64,000 nt of DNA from Corylus avellana (taxonomy: Eukaryota; Streptophyta; Magnoliopsida; Fagales; Betulaceae). Positions within the stretch are counted from its first letter, which is position 1; every line of letters begins with the position of its first letter. The notes under the pieces are model-generated. The model saw only the letters and a list, made by a program, of their open reading frames with translations. It was not told where the DNA came from and did no database searches. The position numbers were made by a program, and so were the translations under genes. The stretch is from positions 10,876,571-10,940,570 of the forward strand of contig NC_081550.1 in assembly GCF_901000735.1 (NCBI RefSeq), given 5' to 3'. Positions 34,741-47,345 of the stretch are shown piece by piece.

Positions 34741-34897
34741 ACTAGGTGTTCTTCTAATGTTCTCCTAGTGTCCTCCCAATTGTGATGCGACTTTTAAAAT
34801 TATCGTTGAATTTGAGATTATCATTATTGACTTTTAATCTATTGATAATTTTAAAAGCCACATCATAATTGAGAGGACACACTAAAAGAACACCTAC
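34741..34897. mobile_element. Hairpin MITE, about 157 bp
   Basis: The left arm starts actaggtgttcttctaatgt and the right arm ends with the inverse wording aaaagaacacct. The inner arms share the cgacttttaaaattatcg / gataattttaaaagcc pairing. Its inner part resembles the MITE at 25818-25985, so both may be one family. Confidence 0.7.
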
Positions 34898-36695
34898 AAT
34901 TTAGATTTGGTAAAACAAAATTCACTTAAATTGCCGTGTTTTAACGTACATGATAAGTTATCTTCAAAAGCAACATCGTTCTACCGTTACTAGCTATAAG
35001 TAATTCAAAACTACCAAATATAAATTGAACTCTTTTTTTCTGCTATAAATCACCATATTTGAAGTTGATACCTAATACGTATAAATATTAAAGTTTAAAG
35101 GTTGCATTAGGTATGAAAAAGTCCAATTATTGAACCAATCAATAGATGGAGACAGTCAGTCAGTCCTATATATTCTTACACAATCTTGCAACTTGTTAAG
35201 GAATTCAATTTGATGAGATACAACGAGACCAAAATCTTTACCACTTGAGCATCTCCTTGAATCTAAGAAAACTCGAGTTAGTGGTTGCAAATAGTTAACA
35301 CAAGAAGTGAGTTTATTGTAGAACAAAAAAAAAAGAAAGTTGTGAAACGGATGGTGGACCTTGGATAACAACAGGATTTGTGCGTTATAAGAGCATTCAC
35401 AATGGAAAAGTCAAATATTACTTTTATCTAAAATGGCTCTTCAAATTTGTAAAAAATCCCCTACATTGAATTAGCCAAAAAAAAAAAATGCAAAACGGAT
35501 ATTTGATTGGAAGAGCAAAAAAAAAAAGCTAAATATATGTAGCAGCACTTTTCAAGCTTTTCAAGGAAGCCATTTTATTTTTGTTGTTTCTCTCACATGT
35601 TTTCTCTTTTTTTCAAATCTTTTACCACTTTTCATTTGGTGATTGGTTTTTTAATTTGGCGTTTTTTTTTCATGGAAATTAAAATTAATAAAAAATTAAA
35701 AATAAAATATTTATTTTAATATAATAAATAGAAATATAACTAATCGAATGTAAAAGCATTTAAATATTCATTAGTTAAACGAAATAAAAGTAAGTTTTGA
35801 GGAGTCATTTTGCATAAAAAAATTGGCTCCTCCATTGTGAATGCTCTAAAAGAGTTTAAAAGCTCTGCTGGGGCTTGGGCCCCATTTTTGTTTCAACGAA
35901 TCATCCAACGGTCAGATTACCCGATGAAAGCTTAATCAAACAGCACAAAGCTGGAGCTAGATGTAGGCTTTATCGGATATGTTGACTTGACCCAACCGCA
36001 AGGGGAAGATTGAAGATAATTTGCGCTCAGATACATGGAAATTTCATGTGAATACTTTGAAATTTCTGTCCATTCTATAACTTCATCCTTTTTTTTTTCT
36101 TTTTTTTTTTGTAAGTTTGTAATTTCCTCCCTATTCCTACAAAGTTATGACAAAAATGCATGTTCAAGTCAGAAAAGCAAACGCGGTAGAGACAGACGTG
36201 GCCTACATCAAGAAATATGGTAGGAAATTAAGGGTTCGTTTGGTTTAAAAAATAGACTCCTGAAATTGAATGACTATTCCTATAGAATAGCGATTCTATT
36301 GTTTGGTAAATGTCTATTCTTGATAATAATTATTCCCGTAATTGTATCGTGTTTTGTTGTCACTCAAATTTCGCGGAGTTTTCTTAATATTGTGTTTTTC
36401 TTCTTCGTGTTTTGCTGTCCTCACATTTATCACTGCTCCCATAATATTACCCACCAAACCAAGATTTCTTTCCCAAACTGCCCCCGCCATCCATGGGCAG
36501 AACGAGACATTGAATTGTTGAGGGACATGACTGAAAATAGTTTAAAATTTAAGGGTAATTTTAAAATTTTGGGGGGACTTATTACATTAAGATGATGAAA
36601 GTTATGAGTACTTTTAAAAATTTTGGGGGACTCATGAAAGCCTTACCTAGTTCCACCCCTACCGCCATCCCTCTCTATCTGCCATTCTATCACCC
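34898..36695. other. Gene-free stretch; 5' flank of the second TIR gene copy
   Basis: No supported gene. A foldback-type repeat spans about 35385-35850: the left end gagcattcacaatggaaaag is matched by the inverse ccattgtgaatgctct at the right, so this is probably another MITE of some 460 bp. A purine/pyrimidine repeat word (ttttggggggactta) occurs twice at 36560-36640. Confidence 0.5.
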
Positions 36696-38235
36696 ATGGG
36701 CCAAATCAGCAGTGTGGTACGACAAAGCTTGAAGCGGAAGAAGCCAGAATCCGATGACCAAAACGAGGCTCGCAAGGTTCTCGTCGTCGAAGGCACAAAC
36801 GAACATGGTACTGTTTTCAAGCCTTTTAAAAAACTCAAATCCTATATTATATGTAATTTATACATTCAATGGATGATAATCATGATATGGTCCAACTCTC
36901 TTTCTGCTTGCCATGTTTCAATTTTAACGTTTGAGGAATCATGGTTTCTGCTACGAATTTCTTGTTTCCCTTTTTTCCAATAATGGAGAAATTATATATG
37001 TTTTAAAAAGCATAAAAAAATAATGGGGGAAACTTCACTTTGGTCCTCTAAACTTTCACCCGGTTTTACAGACCCCCTTGAACTTCCAAATCTCTCATTT
37101 TGGACCCTTGGACTTCCATTTGCTCTCACTTTGAACCTCTCTGTTAGTTTTCAACGTTAAATTCAAACGGTTTGACTTTTTATGTCCATTATACCCCCAC
37201 TCAGCCCACTTGAAATTTTGAAAATGCCCAAAATTACACCACCCACCTTAGCCCAAAACTACACTATTTTGGACATTAAAAATTTTTTTTCTTTAAAAAA
37301 AAAAAATGTAAAATATTAAAAAAATAAATAAATATAAATAAATGAATAAACCAGCCCAAAACAGTGTCGTTTTGGGCATTAAATTTTTTTTTTCTTTTTT
37401 TAAAAAAAAGGACAAAATATTTATAAAAAAATAAAATAAAATAAAATAAACCTGAGAAATATTGGGGGCTTGGCCAAAATGGGGTGGCCGAACCACCGTA
37501 TTTTTAGCCAAGGGGGTGGCTCCATGGCCAAGGGGGTGAAACTTTTCTTAGAGGATATAAAAATAATTGAAGAAGAAAAGGAATGAATAATCTCAAAACG
37601 AATTTGGACTTAGAATTATGTTTACTAAATATTTCTATTTTTGCAATCTACTTAGCAAATATATCCTCCTCTTAACTCGCCCAATTTGTCTCCTTTTCCA
37701 GTCCAACACCCAACCACAAAAAGAAGCACCTCGTCTTCCATTGCTGCTCCAACCTTTCCATCATCCTTTGAATCTTGTTGGGATCACGATGTCTTCCTAA
37801 GTTTCAAAGGTGAAGACACTTGTAAAAATTTTACTGATCACCTCTATTCCACCTTGGTGAGTGCTAGAATTCATACCTTCCGAGATGACGAGGAGCTTCG
37901 ACAAGGGGAGAACATATCTACCAAACTACTCAATGCGATTCGTGGATCGAGAATTTTCATTATGGTTTTCTCCAAAAGCTATGCTTCTTCTCGGTAGTGC
38001 CTTGATGAACTTGTGGAGATTGTGCACGGTAAGAATACCATAGACCACACTCTTTTCCCATATTTTATCACATCGACCCTTCAGATGTTCGAAAACAAAT
38101 CGGAACTTTTGCGGAAGCATTTGCTAGGCATGAAGATCGAGCTATTTCAAAGAGAGAGGGCGCAAAGCTGAAGAACAACTCTTACTGAAGCTGCAAATTG
38201 TTTCGGTTGTGATCTTGAAAGAGTTGCAAATGGGT
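36696..38235 (+). pseudogene. Second TIR-NBS-LRR copy: first two exons only, broken
   Basis: Exon 1 (36696-36807) is homologous to exon 1 of the gene at 28682, with GQISSVVRQSLKRKKPESDD in place of the shorter N-terminus there. Exon 2 starts at 37702 and joins in frame (phase 1). It encodes a TIR domain beginning WDHDVFLSFKGEDTCKNFTDHL. A TAG at 37995-37997 lies at the same Trp codon as in the first copy (SSR*CLDEL). A one-base deletion near 38055-38065 then shifts the frame, and the homology ends near the exon border at about 38235. No NB-ARC or LRR follows in the next 10 kb, so the copy is truncated. The open part could give a TIR-only protein of about 135 residues. Confidence 0.82.
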
Positions 38236-41200
38236 ATTATTATATATAATATGGACTCTTGATCTTTTACATGCAGTGTTTAATTTGCTTGTTTCTTCTT
38301 TTCTTTTTTTAAAGTTTAGCTAAAATTGATCAAATAAAAGTACAAATAAAATTCCTCGAGATTGCTTTAGGATCCAAATTTAATACAAATATACATCAAT
38401 CAAGAGAATTTCAAATTAATTCAGAATGCTTCAGTCATTGTGGAAATACATCCCTTCCTTGGACAATTGAGTACATATAAAACCCTTCAAATTACTATCA
38501 AATTAACAATGTCCATTTAAATTTTCAATTGAAACAATGTTCTTCTCAAACTACCAAAAATTAAGAAAATACCCTTAATAGAATAAAAAAAAAAATACCA
38601 AAAATTCTATAAAAAAAACTAAACCTATAAATTAAAAAAAAAAAAAAAAAAAAAATCAGGTGTGGCCTAATTTATTTTTATTTTTATTTCTTAAAGAAAA
38701 AATAAAATAAAAATTCTCTTTTTTTAAAAAAATTATTTATTTTTTTTTTTTTAAAATTTACAAGGGTATTTTTGTCTTAATAAAAATTTTATAAGGTCAT
38801 TTTGTCTTTTTACTAGCCTAGGGGACATTGTTCCAGTTCAAAGTTTAAGAGACACATTGTCAATTAAGTAGTAGTTTGAGGGAATGTAGACTTCTTTATT
38901 TTTTTTTTTCCTTGGATTTGAAATGGGCCATTCATGCATCTAAAAAAAGCAACATTTTTAGTGGCATGTTAGCATTTTTTTTTAATGTAAAATTAAAATA
39001 ATAATAATTTTTTGATTTTATTATAAAACATAAGTATAAAATAATTAATTAAAATCTGAAAAGAACAATANNNNNNNNNNNNNNNNNNNNNNNNNNNNNN
39101 NNNNNNNNNNNNNNNNNNNNNNNNNNNNNNNNNNNNNNNNNNNNNNNNNNNNNNNNNNNNNNNNNNNNNNCTTGCATATTTCTATTAGGGCACTTCATTG
39201 TCAAAACAAAAAGACTTCAAATATTAAGTAGGAGATTGAGAGGAGATTACTGATTTTTTTTTTTTTTTTTGGCGAAAATCGCCTCTCCAAGCCTCGAAGT
39301 ATTGGAATTGGTGTCCAAAACTCTAATATTTGAATGATACGTTGGTTATAATTGAATAATATTTTTTATTCCTTATTTTATTATCAAATATTCGGCATAT
39401 ACATTAGTGTTTTATATGTATATATATTATTGAATATTTTCCTATAAAATATACTAAGGGATTAAGGAGAGTTATAAGAGCATTTAGCTAATTGGATGAA
39501 ACTCAAGCCCAAGTATTGGGCTTCAAGGAAAAGGGTTAGGTTTAACCTAGCCCTAGGAGGCACATGGGGAGAACTAAAACCCATGGCCAGCGGTCTGTGA
39601 CAATAACTCCTAGTTAGGGGTATATAACCGGTTGCGGTTGTATTTATTCTCTCCTAACCGCAACTGCAATCGTTTTAATTAGGTGATTGTTCATTTTAAA
39701 CAGCCCCAACCGGCCTAACGGTTAACCACAATTGGTGGTGATGCAGTTATTGAATGTCAGTTATTAATCGGTAACCACTTTTCATAAAAATTTAAAACAC
39801 AATTTTTTTAGTCATAAATTGTTGCAGTATTTCAGTTTTTTTTTTTTTTTGTTTTTTAATATTTGTTCAAATTTAATGACGAATATATGTTCATCATACA
39901 GTGGGACCTAACAACCACAATGTCGCCTTCCTCCAAACAAAAGCCACCAAGGAGCCCAGCGCTCACAGGGCCAACTTGGGTTTGGATGTGCATATGTGAG
40001 TGAATTTAAATCAAAACAAAATTAAAATATTAAATATTTTATTTATTAAAAACAAGATGTGAAAAAATAATCGAAAAAGGTTGGGCCGTTTGGCCCATAA
40101 ACTTCCCCCTGGCCCGAGTTCGTGGATAGCACACATTCTGAATGCTAAACAGCTAAAAGTACGTGAAAAGCAGGATATCCCATTCAATAGATTTTGTCCA
40201 GGAAAAAGATAGACAGGTTAAATCAGCATCATGGACCACCAGCTTACAGCTTGCTTTCAAAATAATATCTAAACATCCTTAGATTAGTTTTAATTAAAAA
40301 TAAAAAAGATAAAAAATTGAATTGAGTATGCTGCCAAAATGATGGAAGAATGAATGCAAAAGGGTAAGTGTTTTTATGCGCCAATTATTTAGGGTCCCCC
40401 CAGTTGGACAAGTATGTATGGGGCTATCCATATATAATGTACCAAAAGGGACATAAAGGTCCCTTGGCCAACTTATATGCATAATATTCCTTTGGGCATG
40501 TGAGCACTGAACAAAAATCACCCGTCCAAAATCCTTTAAAGAGGTCCTATTAATTAATATTATTGTGGGATGTGGGGCCTGCAAGTCCACCCTGGAAGTC
40601 ATGCAAGTATCAGAGAAGGGGGCAGAGGGTTGTCCCCATTGGAGGACTTTTATCGGAAAATGCCAAGCCTTTTGTAGGGCATTGACCCTACTGCTTTGAG
40701 GTGTGAGCTGTATGGGCACATGCCAAGGCAGCCAAGCCATAATCCATGTTTGTGTTTGTGTTTGTGCTTATATATATAATAGGAGAAACCGAGAAAGAGA
40801 GAGCTGGTGCTGAATTATTAGAACACTAGGAATTGCACATGTTGCCTTTGGAAATTGGGAACCGAGTTTTAAAGCATGATGCAATGTTTCCATGTGCATT
40901 TGACAGGGAGCAAATGGACTTGGGAGACTTTTTGCAGCCTTTTTATTCTTCCTTTTGCTACTTATTATTTTATTTTATTATTTTTTTGACATGGAGGAGA
41001 TTGAAGTACCCTTGAGAACTTATCCTCTTCAGTATTTTTTTTTTTTTTTCAAAGTGGGAGAAGGAAAAAGGGGAATTACAAAGGTGGGTCTTTCCCACAT
41101 ATCCTCTTTAGTATTATCTTGAAGACATTGTAAGGCTATTTAGCCAATTGGTTGAATGAATAGAGTGTCAAAGAATTATTCTACAAACTACAATTGTTTG

Positions 41201-41639
41201 TTTAGGAGATTTAGGATATCTCGAATCACCACTTCGTTTTTGTTTTTCTTATTTAGTGTTCATTATACGCAAATTTAGGAATGCGACTGTTGCTTCATTA
41301 CTAGTTTAGCACCCTAAAACATGTTCTCTAACACATGCCTGTAACAATAGATCGATATCACCTCTATTTTGTCGTAGACTAATTCTAACAAAGCATTTAA
41401 TGTAAATGCATTTGACCAAACTTAAAATTTGCGAGTTGCTTCACTAACATCCACATGAATAGAAGAAAGCTTTAAGGAGCCAGCAGCCAAAACTTGACAA
41501 GTTTTATTACATATTATAGTCAAAGCAACAAAATAATTAGTTATAATATCTACATCAAAATTAGCTTTCAAGGTTCCTATATGTGGAGGCTTCCAAGAAT
41601 GACTGGCAATGTTTAAGCTATCTCAAGCTTGATTATGAG
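38236..41639. other. Gene-free stretch with an assembly gap and repeats
   Basis: A dispersed repeat at about 38740-38900 is related to 2430-2610. Assembly gap of 100 N at 39071-39170. At about 39610-39780 there are aaccggttgcggttg and cggttaacc words that resemble the hAT-like element at 44.57-46.18 kb. The segment 40100-41000 is of normal complexity and not obviously repetitive. I found no coding exon in it, although it has a 148-codon minus-strand frame at 40294-40740 without recognisable motifs. Confidence 0.4.
39071..39170. other. Assembly gap (100 N)
   Basis: Exactly 100 N in AT-rich repeat sequence; true size unknown. Confidence 0.99.
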
Positions 41640-41739
41640 NNNNNNNNNNNNNNNNNNNNNNNNNNNNNNNNNNNNNNNNNNNNNNNNNNNNNNNNNNNNN
41701 NNNNNNNNNNNNNNNNNNNNNNNNNNNNNNNNNNNNNNN
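41640..41739. other. Assembly gap (100 N)
   Basis: Exactly 100 N just before an LTR-like region; true size unknown. Confidence 0.99.
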
Positions 41740-43260
41740 TTTTAAAGTATTCTAACCAATATTGGCTCGATATATTTTGAAGCTTAAGGCTTTATTATTT
41801 TTTATTTTATTTTATTTTTTATATTTAAATATTAATATTATATTTTTATTTAACTATTCTCCACATTTCCTGACGTCCGCACGCTCGTACTCCTATAAAT
41901 ACTCTCCCCTTTGCCCTAAACCAACCCTTACACCAAAAATACTAACTCTAGACTAAGATAAGATTTTTTAGAGAGAAGAAGAAGGTTTTGGGGTGGTTTG
42001 TCATCTTCAAGGTAAACTCTTGTCTATTTACCTAGCTTTCATGTTATTCTTGTTGTAGAGTACTAGTTGTAGTTGTTTGAATATGAGACTCACCACGCTT
42101 TACTAGCGCGAAGTCTGATATACATTTATACTTGTGTTGCTCAAGTATTGGGATATTTACTAACTCTTTTTTTGCGTGTTAAAGCCACAAATTTATGATG
42201 AATTTGCATAGGTAAATAATTACTTATTAAAGGGTTTAGGGTTTAGGCATGTTGGGCATGTGTATCATCTCTCCTTGGAAGGAAAAAGGGTTTTCAAATG
42301 TTTTTGAAACACTAATTGTTTTCTTTAGTTTTCATAATATCATGTTTTACTATGCTTGCATGCACTTATTTGGAGCCTAAGATGTACTTTGTAACGTGGT
42401 GATTTGAGGATCGAAGCCTAAGGATACATTTCGGCCTCTGATCGAATGTTCTCTCTATTTTGGCTGAACGTTCGCCACCGAGCTCGAATGTTCGCTTGTT
42501 TGACAGAATGCTCGACCAGTGTCCAGAATGTATAGAATTAGGGTTTTGTGATCTTTTAGCTAGTTGTTCTCGATTAGGACTTACGTGTCTCGAGTAAATC
42601 CTCTACTACTGCGTATAACGATAAATCATGTTTCATTATAGCAGAAATTCGAAGTGTCGAAGGACTCGAGTGAGTGTACGAGGTAAGTAACTACTTATAA
42701 CTAGTTTCCTTAAACGTGCAATATGTTTGCTGACTGAGCACGCGTGTGTTATGAGCATATTTTCCTTTTATGCAATTTGGTAACTGGCTTAATAATTGAA
42801 TAATGAGATTCATCGTATGACATGGCATACCGGTATGTGCGGTATAATCACCATGGGCTTACTATATATACTTAATTCTATGATCAAATATGTGTGTGTT
42901 ATATATGAGCTTTGGATCTAATGGTTGTTTTATGACCGGAACAACCATGTTTGATTTGCAGGTCACTACAAGACGTACATTATTGGTAGCGGGAGCCACC
43001 CGAGATTGGACTTGTTCGGGCTGCTAGTTTTGAATGGTAGCATACAATGGCTAGGGCACCGACATTGTATTACAGGTCCTTCGGAACAGCACCAACCCTG
43101 CTGAGAATGAGTAATATCTCGGGTAGACCATACATGATATTTACGACCTATTAAAGCAGTAGTTTTTTCCACATTAAAATTATAGATGATTACCTCTGGG
43201 ATTACACCTACTTATTATCAAAATGAAACTATACTTTTATGGTGTAATAACAAAGACAAC
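41740..43260 (+). mobile_element. LTR-like retroelement sequence
   Basis: The part 41860-42060 has a TATA-like tcctataaatactctccc followed by a leader (gagagaagaagaaggttttg) homologous to 56210-56350 within the LTR at 55792. A CpG-containing variable block (cgttcgccaccgagctcgaatgttcgc) lies at 42420-42530. No coding domains. Ends of the element were not defined; the left end may be in the gap. Confidence 0.4.
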
Positions 43261-43264
43261 ACCT

Positions 43265-43371
43265 TGTCCCCAAGAGGTAGTTCAATCGGCTGGGACCATA
43301 CCTAATGAAGCGAAGGTCACTAGTTCGAATCCCCCTCCCCCTCTTGTGCGGACATGTTAAAAAAAAAAAAA
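43265..43371 (+). mobile_element. tRNA-derived SINE, plus strand
   Basis: Starts gtccccaagaggtagttcaat (A-box), has the B-box agttcgaatccccc, and ends cggacatgtt plus a poly-A run. It is the same family as the copy at 21148-21270 in the opposite orientation. I could not find a clean target-site duplication, unlike at the other copy. Confidence 0.85.
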
Positions 43372-43853
43372 TACACATTTATTTTGGTTCATAAATACTG
43401 GCTCATTTCATACTCAACTGTTAGATTTACTTACGAAATCCTTAGACTTACGTAGATATTATGGCTTGTGGGTTATCTAATTTGAGGGAACCCCTTTCTG
43501 AAAAGAGGTTAGTGGCATGTTCGCCACATCAGGTTATCTAAGATAAGCGAAGGTCCAGTTTGCATAATTTAGGTTTGACTAGAATATCTGCATTTTGATA
43601 AATTGCCCTATGTCTATGCTTGATGATAATATATGCGTATTTTATGATTTTTAGATACCTTGGGTTTATTAATTTCACTTTTATATGCATTTACTCTGAT
43701 TATGCTAGAAATGGGCAATTTCTACAACTTAGCTTAATTTGGACAATTGCCAGTAACCCTACCAAACTCTTCATGATTGACAATATGTTATGTTGTTGTT
43801 ATTATACTTGTCAGATCCTTGGGCTAGGATGCCTCATGAACTTTAATAGACTT

Positions 43854-44172
43854 AGGGTGCGTTTGACATTGTGATTTCATTATTAACAAAAAAAAAAAAA
43901 AAAAAAAAAAAATTTAAACCAAATCGTAGAAAATGAATTAATTGGGAATGTATTTTAAAAAATTGTGATTTGAAAGTGCAGAAAATCTGCATTTTCAAAT
44001 TGTAGGTAAAAAGTTGTTTTTTTGAAAATGCACAGTTTTTAAAGGCTAAACTGCAATTTTAAAGGTCAAACCCACGATTTTGCCAAACGATTAACTGTGT
44101 TTTTAAAAATCATGTTTTCAAATCGCACTTTTTAAGATCTTTATTTTGAAATCGCAAACTTAAACGAACCCT
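43854..44172. mobile_element. MITE with AGGGTGCGTTTG-type ends
   Basis: The left end agggtgcgtttgacattgtg pairs with the inverse right end (aacttaaacgaaccct). The interior holds repeated gcgattt/aaatcgc-like words in both orientations, making a foldback. A poly-A run lies at about 43888-43912. No coding capacity. Confidence 0.65.
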
Positions 44173-44570
44173 CAAAAAATGCTAACCAAAAATGTTATTG
44201 CATGGCAATTAGGTTATAACCAAAAGGAATATATTATGCAATTTAGAAGCATGGACTTGATAATTATGCTAACATGGCTTCATTCTTCTCATGAAAGTTA
44301 ATTACTAATAACATGAAATGAGGTTCACAAATGTTCAAGAAAGTTTTTCCTATAAAGATGATATGAAATGTCTTACTTTACACACATGACACATTCTAAG
44401 CAAATCCTATAAAGTTTCTTTCGTTCAAGCTTATGAACACTTCAAGTTGGTATATATCTCAAACTATAGAACATTAACCCACTAACCCCTATTGTAAGAA
44501 AACCCTCTTGTATCCCAACAAAACAAAGTAAAACTTATTGAACTAAACCTAGTTGAGTAAACAATAACCG

Positions 44571-46180
44571 CTAACTGTAACCGCCTTAGCGGTTAGTAGA
44601 TTTCATTAACCGCCGGTTAGCGGTTAGTGAAATAAGTAATCGCCCGCTAACAGCTTTTTCAAAATTAGGCTTTTTGGGCTTTTTTTGGGCCTTCTTTAAT
44701 TTTTTATTTTTTATTTTTTTTATTTTTTTACTTTAGCATTTTTTACCATCATTTGTTTTTTGTATTTCTAGTGTCTTCTTAGGCCCAATTACTATAAAAA
44801 GAGCTCATATTTTGAAAATAAAAAATATTTGAACCCAAATTTACATTTACTTGTACTTTAAAAACAAATTCCTTAAATATTAAATCATAACTGGTTAACT
44901 TTTAAAAAAAAAAATATACACAATATATATAAATCAACATAACTGTCACAACATATAAAAATAAAAAAATAAAAAAAGTTCAACACAACATATAAAAGAA
45001 GTTCAAATAAAACATATGATATATATGATTATATGTCATATTATATATGATTATATGTATTATTTATTATTATATAATCATATGATTTAATGATCAATTT
45101 ATCATGTGATATAATCATATCAATTATAGTGGTAATATTACTAAAATTAGAATGATAATACATTAATACTTCAATTGTGTTTATAAGTAACACATTGTTT
45201 AAACTAATGTCAATTACTTAATTTGATATTATACGAATCACATTATTATTGTACATTAATAATATGATTCACTTGAATAAAGTATTTGAATTGTCATTAA
45301 ATTATATGATTAAGTAATGATATTATACATTGATATTATTCATATGCATATATGTATAATTATAATTTATAATATATATAGAATTATAAGTTTATAACAT
45401 ACATTGGAACTAAGTCTTTAGGTACTTAATTGTTGTATTAGTATGAATTTGTATACTTATGACTTATGTCATATTATATATGTATAATTTGTTATTATAT
45501 AATCATATAAATTAGAATAATAATACATTAATATTTCAATTATGGTTATAAGTAACACATTATTGAATCTAATGCCAATTAGTTAATTTGATATTATACG
45601 AATTACATTATCATTATACATTAATAATATGATTAACTTGAATAAAGTATTTTAATTGTCACTGAATCATATGATTAAGTATTGATCTTATACATTTATA
45701 TTATTCATATGCATATATGTATAATTATAATTTATAATATATATAGACTTATAAGTTTATAACATACATTTGAACTAAGTCTCTAGATACTTAATTGTTG
45801 TATTAGTATGAATTGGTATACTTATGAGTTATGTCATATTATATATGTATAATTTGTTATTATATAATCAAATGATTTAATAATCAATCTCATGTGATAT
45901 AATCATATAAATTATAGTGATAATATATTAATATTCAAATTGTGATTTAATTATTTTTTTAAAAAAATTGTGATTTAATGATCAAGTGATTATGTTATAT
46001 GTATAAATATTTTTATAATTATAATTATAAAAATATATTATATAAAAAGGCGGTTAGCGGTTACGGTTAGTAAACCCAATAACCGCTAACCGCTAGGCGG
46101 GTATAGCGGTTAGGTGGTTAGCGGTTATCAGTTATAGCGGTTAGCGGACGATTTTTAACTGCCTGCATTGACACCCCTAC
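44571..46180. mobile_element. hAT-like non-autonomous element with taaccgctaaccg ends
   Basis: Both flanks (44571-44650 and 46045-46155) are dense in ataaccgctaac-type words in opposite orientation. The right terminus, on the minus strand, reads taggggtgtcaatgc, a common hAT-type end. The left terminus is decayed. The interior is almost pure A+T and includes a tandem repeat with a period of about 366 bp. No transposase is visible. Confidence 0.5.
45050..45975. repeat. Tandem repeat, period about 366 bp
   Basis: The word tataagtaac occurs at 45181 and 45547, and tgtataattt at 45481 and 45846. Between them long stretches match closely, for example gaactaagtct and ttaattgttgtattagtatg. There are two nearly full copies and a partial third. 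The repeat lies inside the hAT-like element. Confidence 0.8.
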
Positions 46181-46619
46181 CATTTTTCCGACCACAAAGC
46201 ATTGTACGAAAATGCAAGTTCCCTAGGTTGCTAGACCACTTTTCTGACTTGTTGAATTTTTTATCCCTTTTTTTTTTAATTATTTATTAATATCTAAAAA
46301 ATAACTATCACCCAAATTTTATTCGATTTAATTCACTTTTCCAAACATCTTTATTTTTTATTTATTTTTATCAAAACAATTAAAAAAAAATTGCACGCAC
46401 AAACAAACCCGATGTCTCGTTTACAATACCAAAATAAAAAAAACTAATAGTGATGCGGAATAACTGGGGTGGTGGTGTATGGCAAATGTTTTGAAAGACA
46501 AACTTCTTTGTGGAAACAGTGCTCGACCTCTCATAAGAATTTAAACATAAGAAAAAATAATAATAATAATATTTTTTTAAAAAAAAATTTAAAAAAATGA
46601 GTGACATAACTTTGATGAA
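46181..46619. other. Gene-free AT-rich spacer
   Basis: No gene or clear repeat. A weak 109-codon minus-strand frame (46380-46709) is rich in Phe, Tyr and Leu and follows from the A+T-rich sequence. Confidence 0.4.
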
Positions 46620-47345
46620 GACCAAAATGCTTGGAAGTATATGAAGAAGACCCGAACAAATGGTAGTGTGAAGACTCCTCGAAAGATGGTGACGCGATCC
46701 CAGACTCACACTGCAGTAGGGGTCTCTAGAACTGCGATCAATCGCACACTGACTGCGATTGAGCGTCCAGCCCCTAGTATTGCGATGCTCGTCCCTGGTA
46801 CTATGATTGATTTCTCCCTGTGACTGCGTTCGAGCACACGATTGAGCACTCTAGTACTGTGATTGATCACCCGTGTGTCTGCAATCGAGCACACACGGGG
46901 CACTTATTTTAATTTTCCACAGATGTAGATTAAGACGGTCTATCTTATCTTTCAGTCTTTTATTAAGTTTCTTTGTTAATCTTTTATTCTATCTTATCTT
47001 TTGGTCTTTATTTGAATTAGATTTCTTTGTTAGTCTTTTATTTGATTTAGCTGTCTTTCGTAGACTTTCTAAATTGACTTTATTTCATTGTTTTAGGACT
47101 AAGAATCTCAGGACTATAAATAGATGCTTAGAGCCTTGAGAATGCAATTTTGATTATTTATTTGATTTTTTCATAAGAATACTCATAGTTAAGTTTCTTC
47201 ATTATTTTCCCTTAAATCATAGATAACCTCTATTGTTTTGAGAAGATTTCTTTGATTCTTGTAATAATCTTACAATCTTAAGAATATTTATCCCTTTTAC
47301 TTGCTATTTTCTTGTTTACCACTATCTTACGCTGCATCACTTTGG
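46620..47345 (+). mobile_element. LTR-like fragment with CpG-rich variable block
   Basis: The block 46690-46900 repeats ctgcgattgagcg / gcgatcaatcgcac variants, similar to blocks in the LTRs at 10.5, 11.6, 12.8, 57.4 and 58.5 kb. A possible TATA site (gactataaatagatgc) lies at about 47111-47126, followed by a T-rich leader. The right border may be near 47335 (cttacgctgcatca). No coding domain. Confidence 0.4.

Noticed and set aside
40294..40740. 148-codon minus-strand ORF in low-repeat DNA
   Set aside because: No recognisable motif, signal peptide or splice context, and no homologous copy in the window. A microRNA-like foldback was also considered, but I could not pair two arms.
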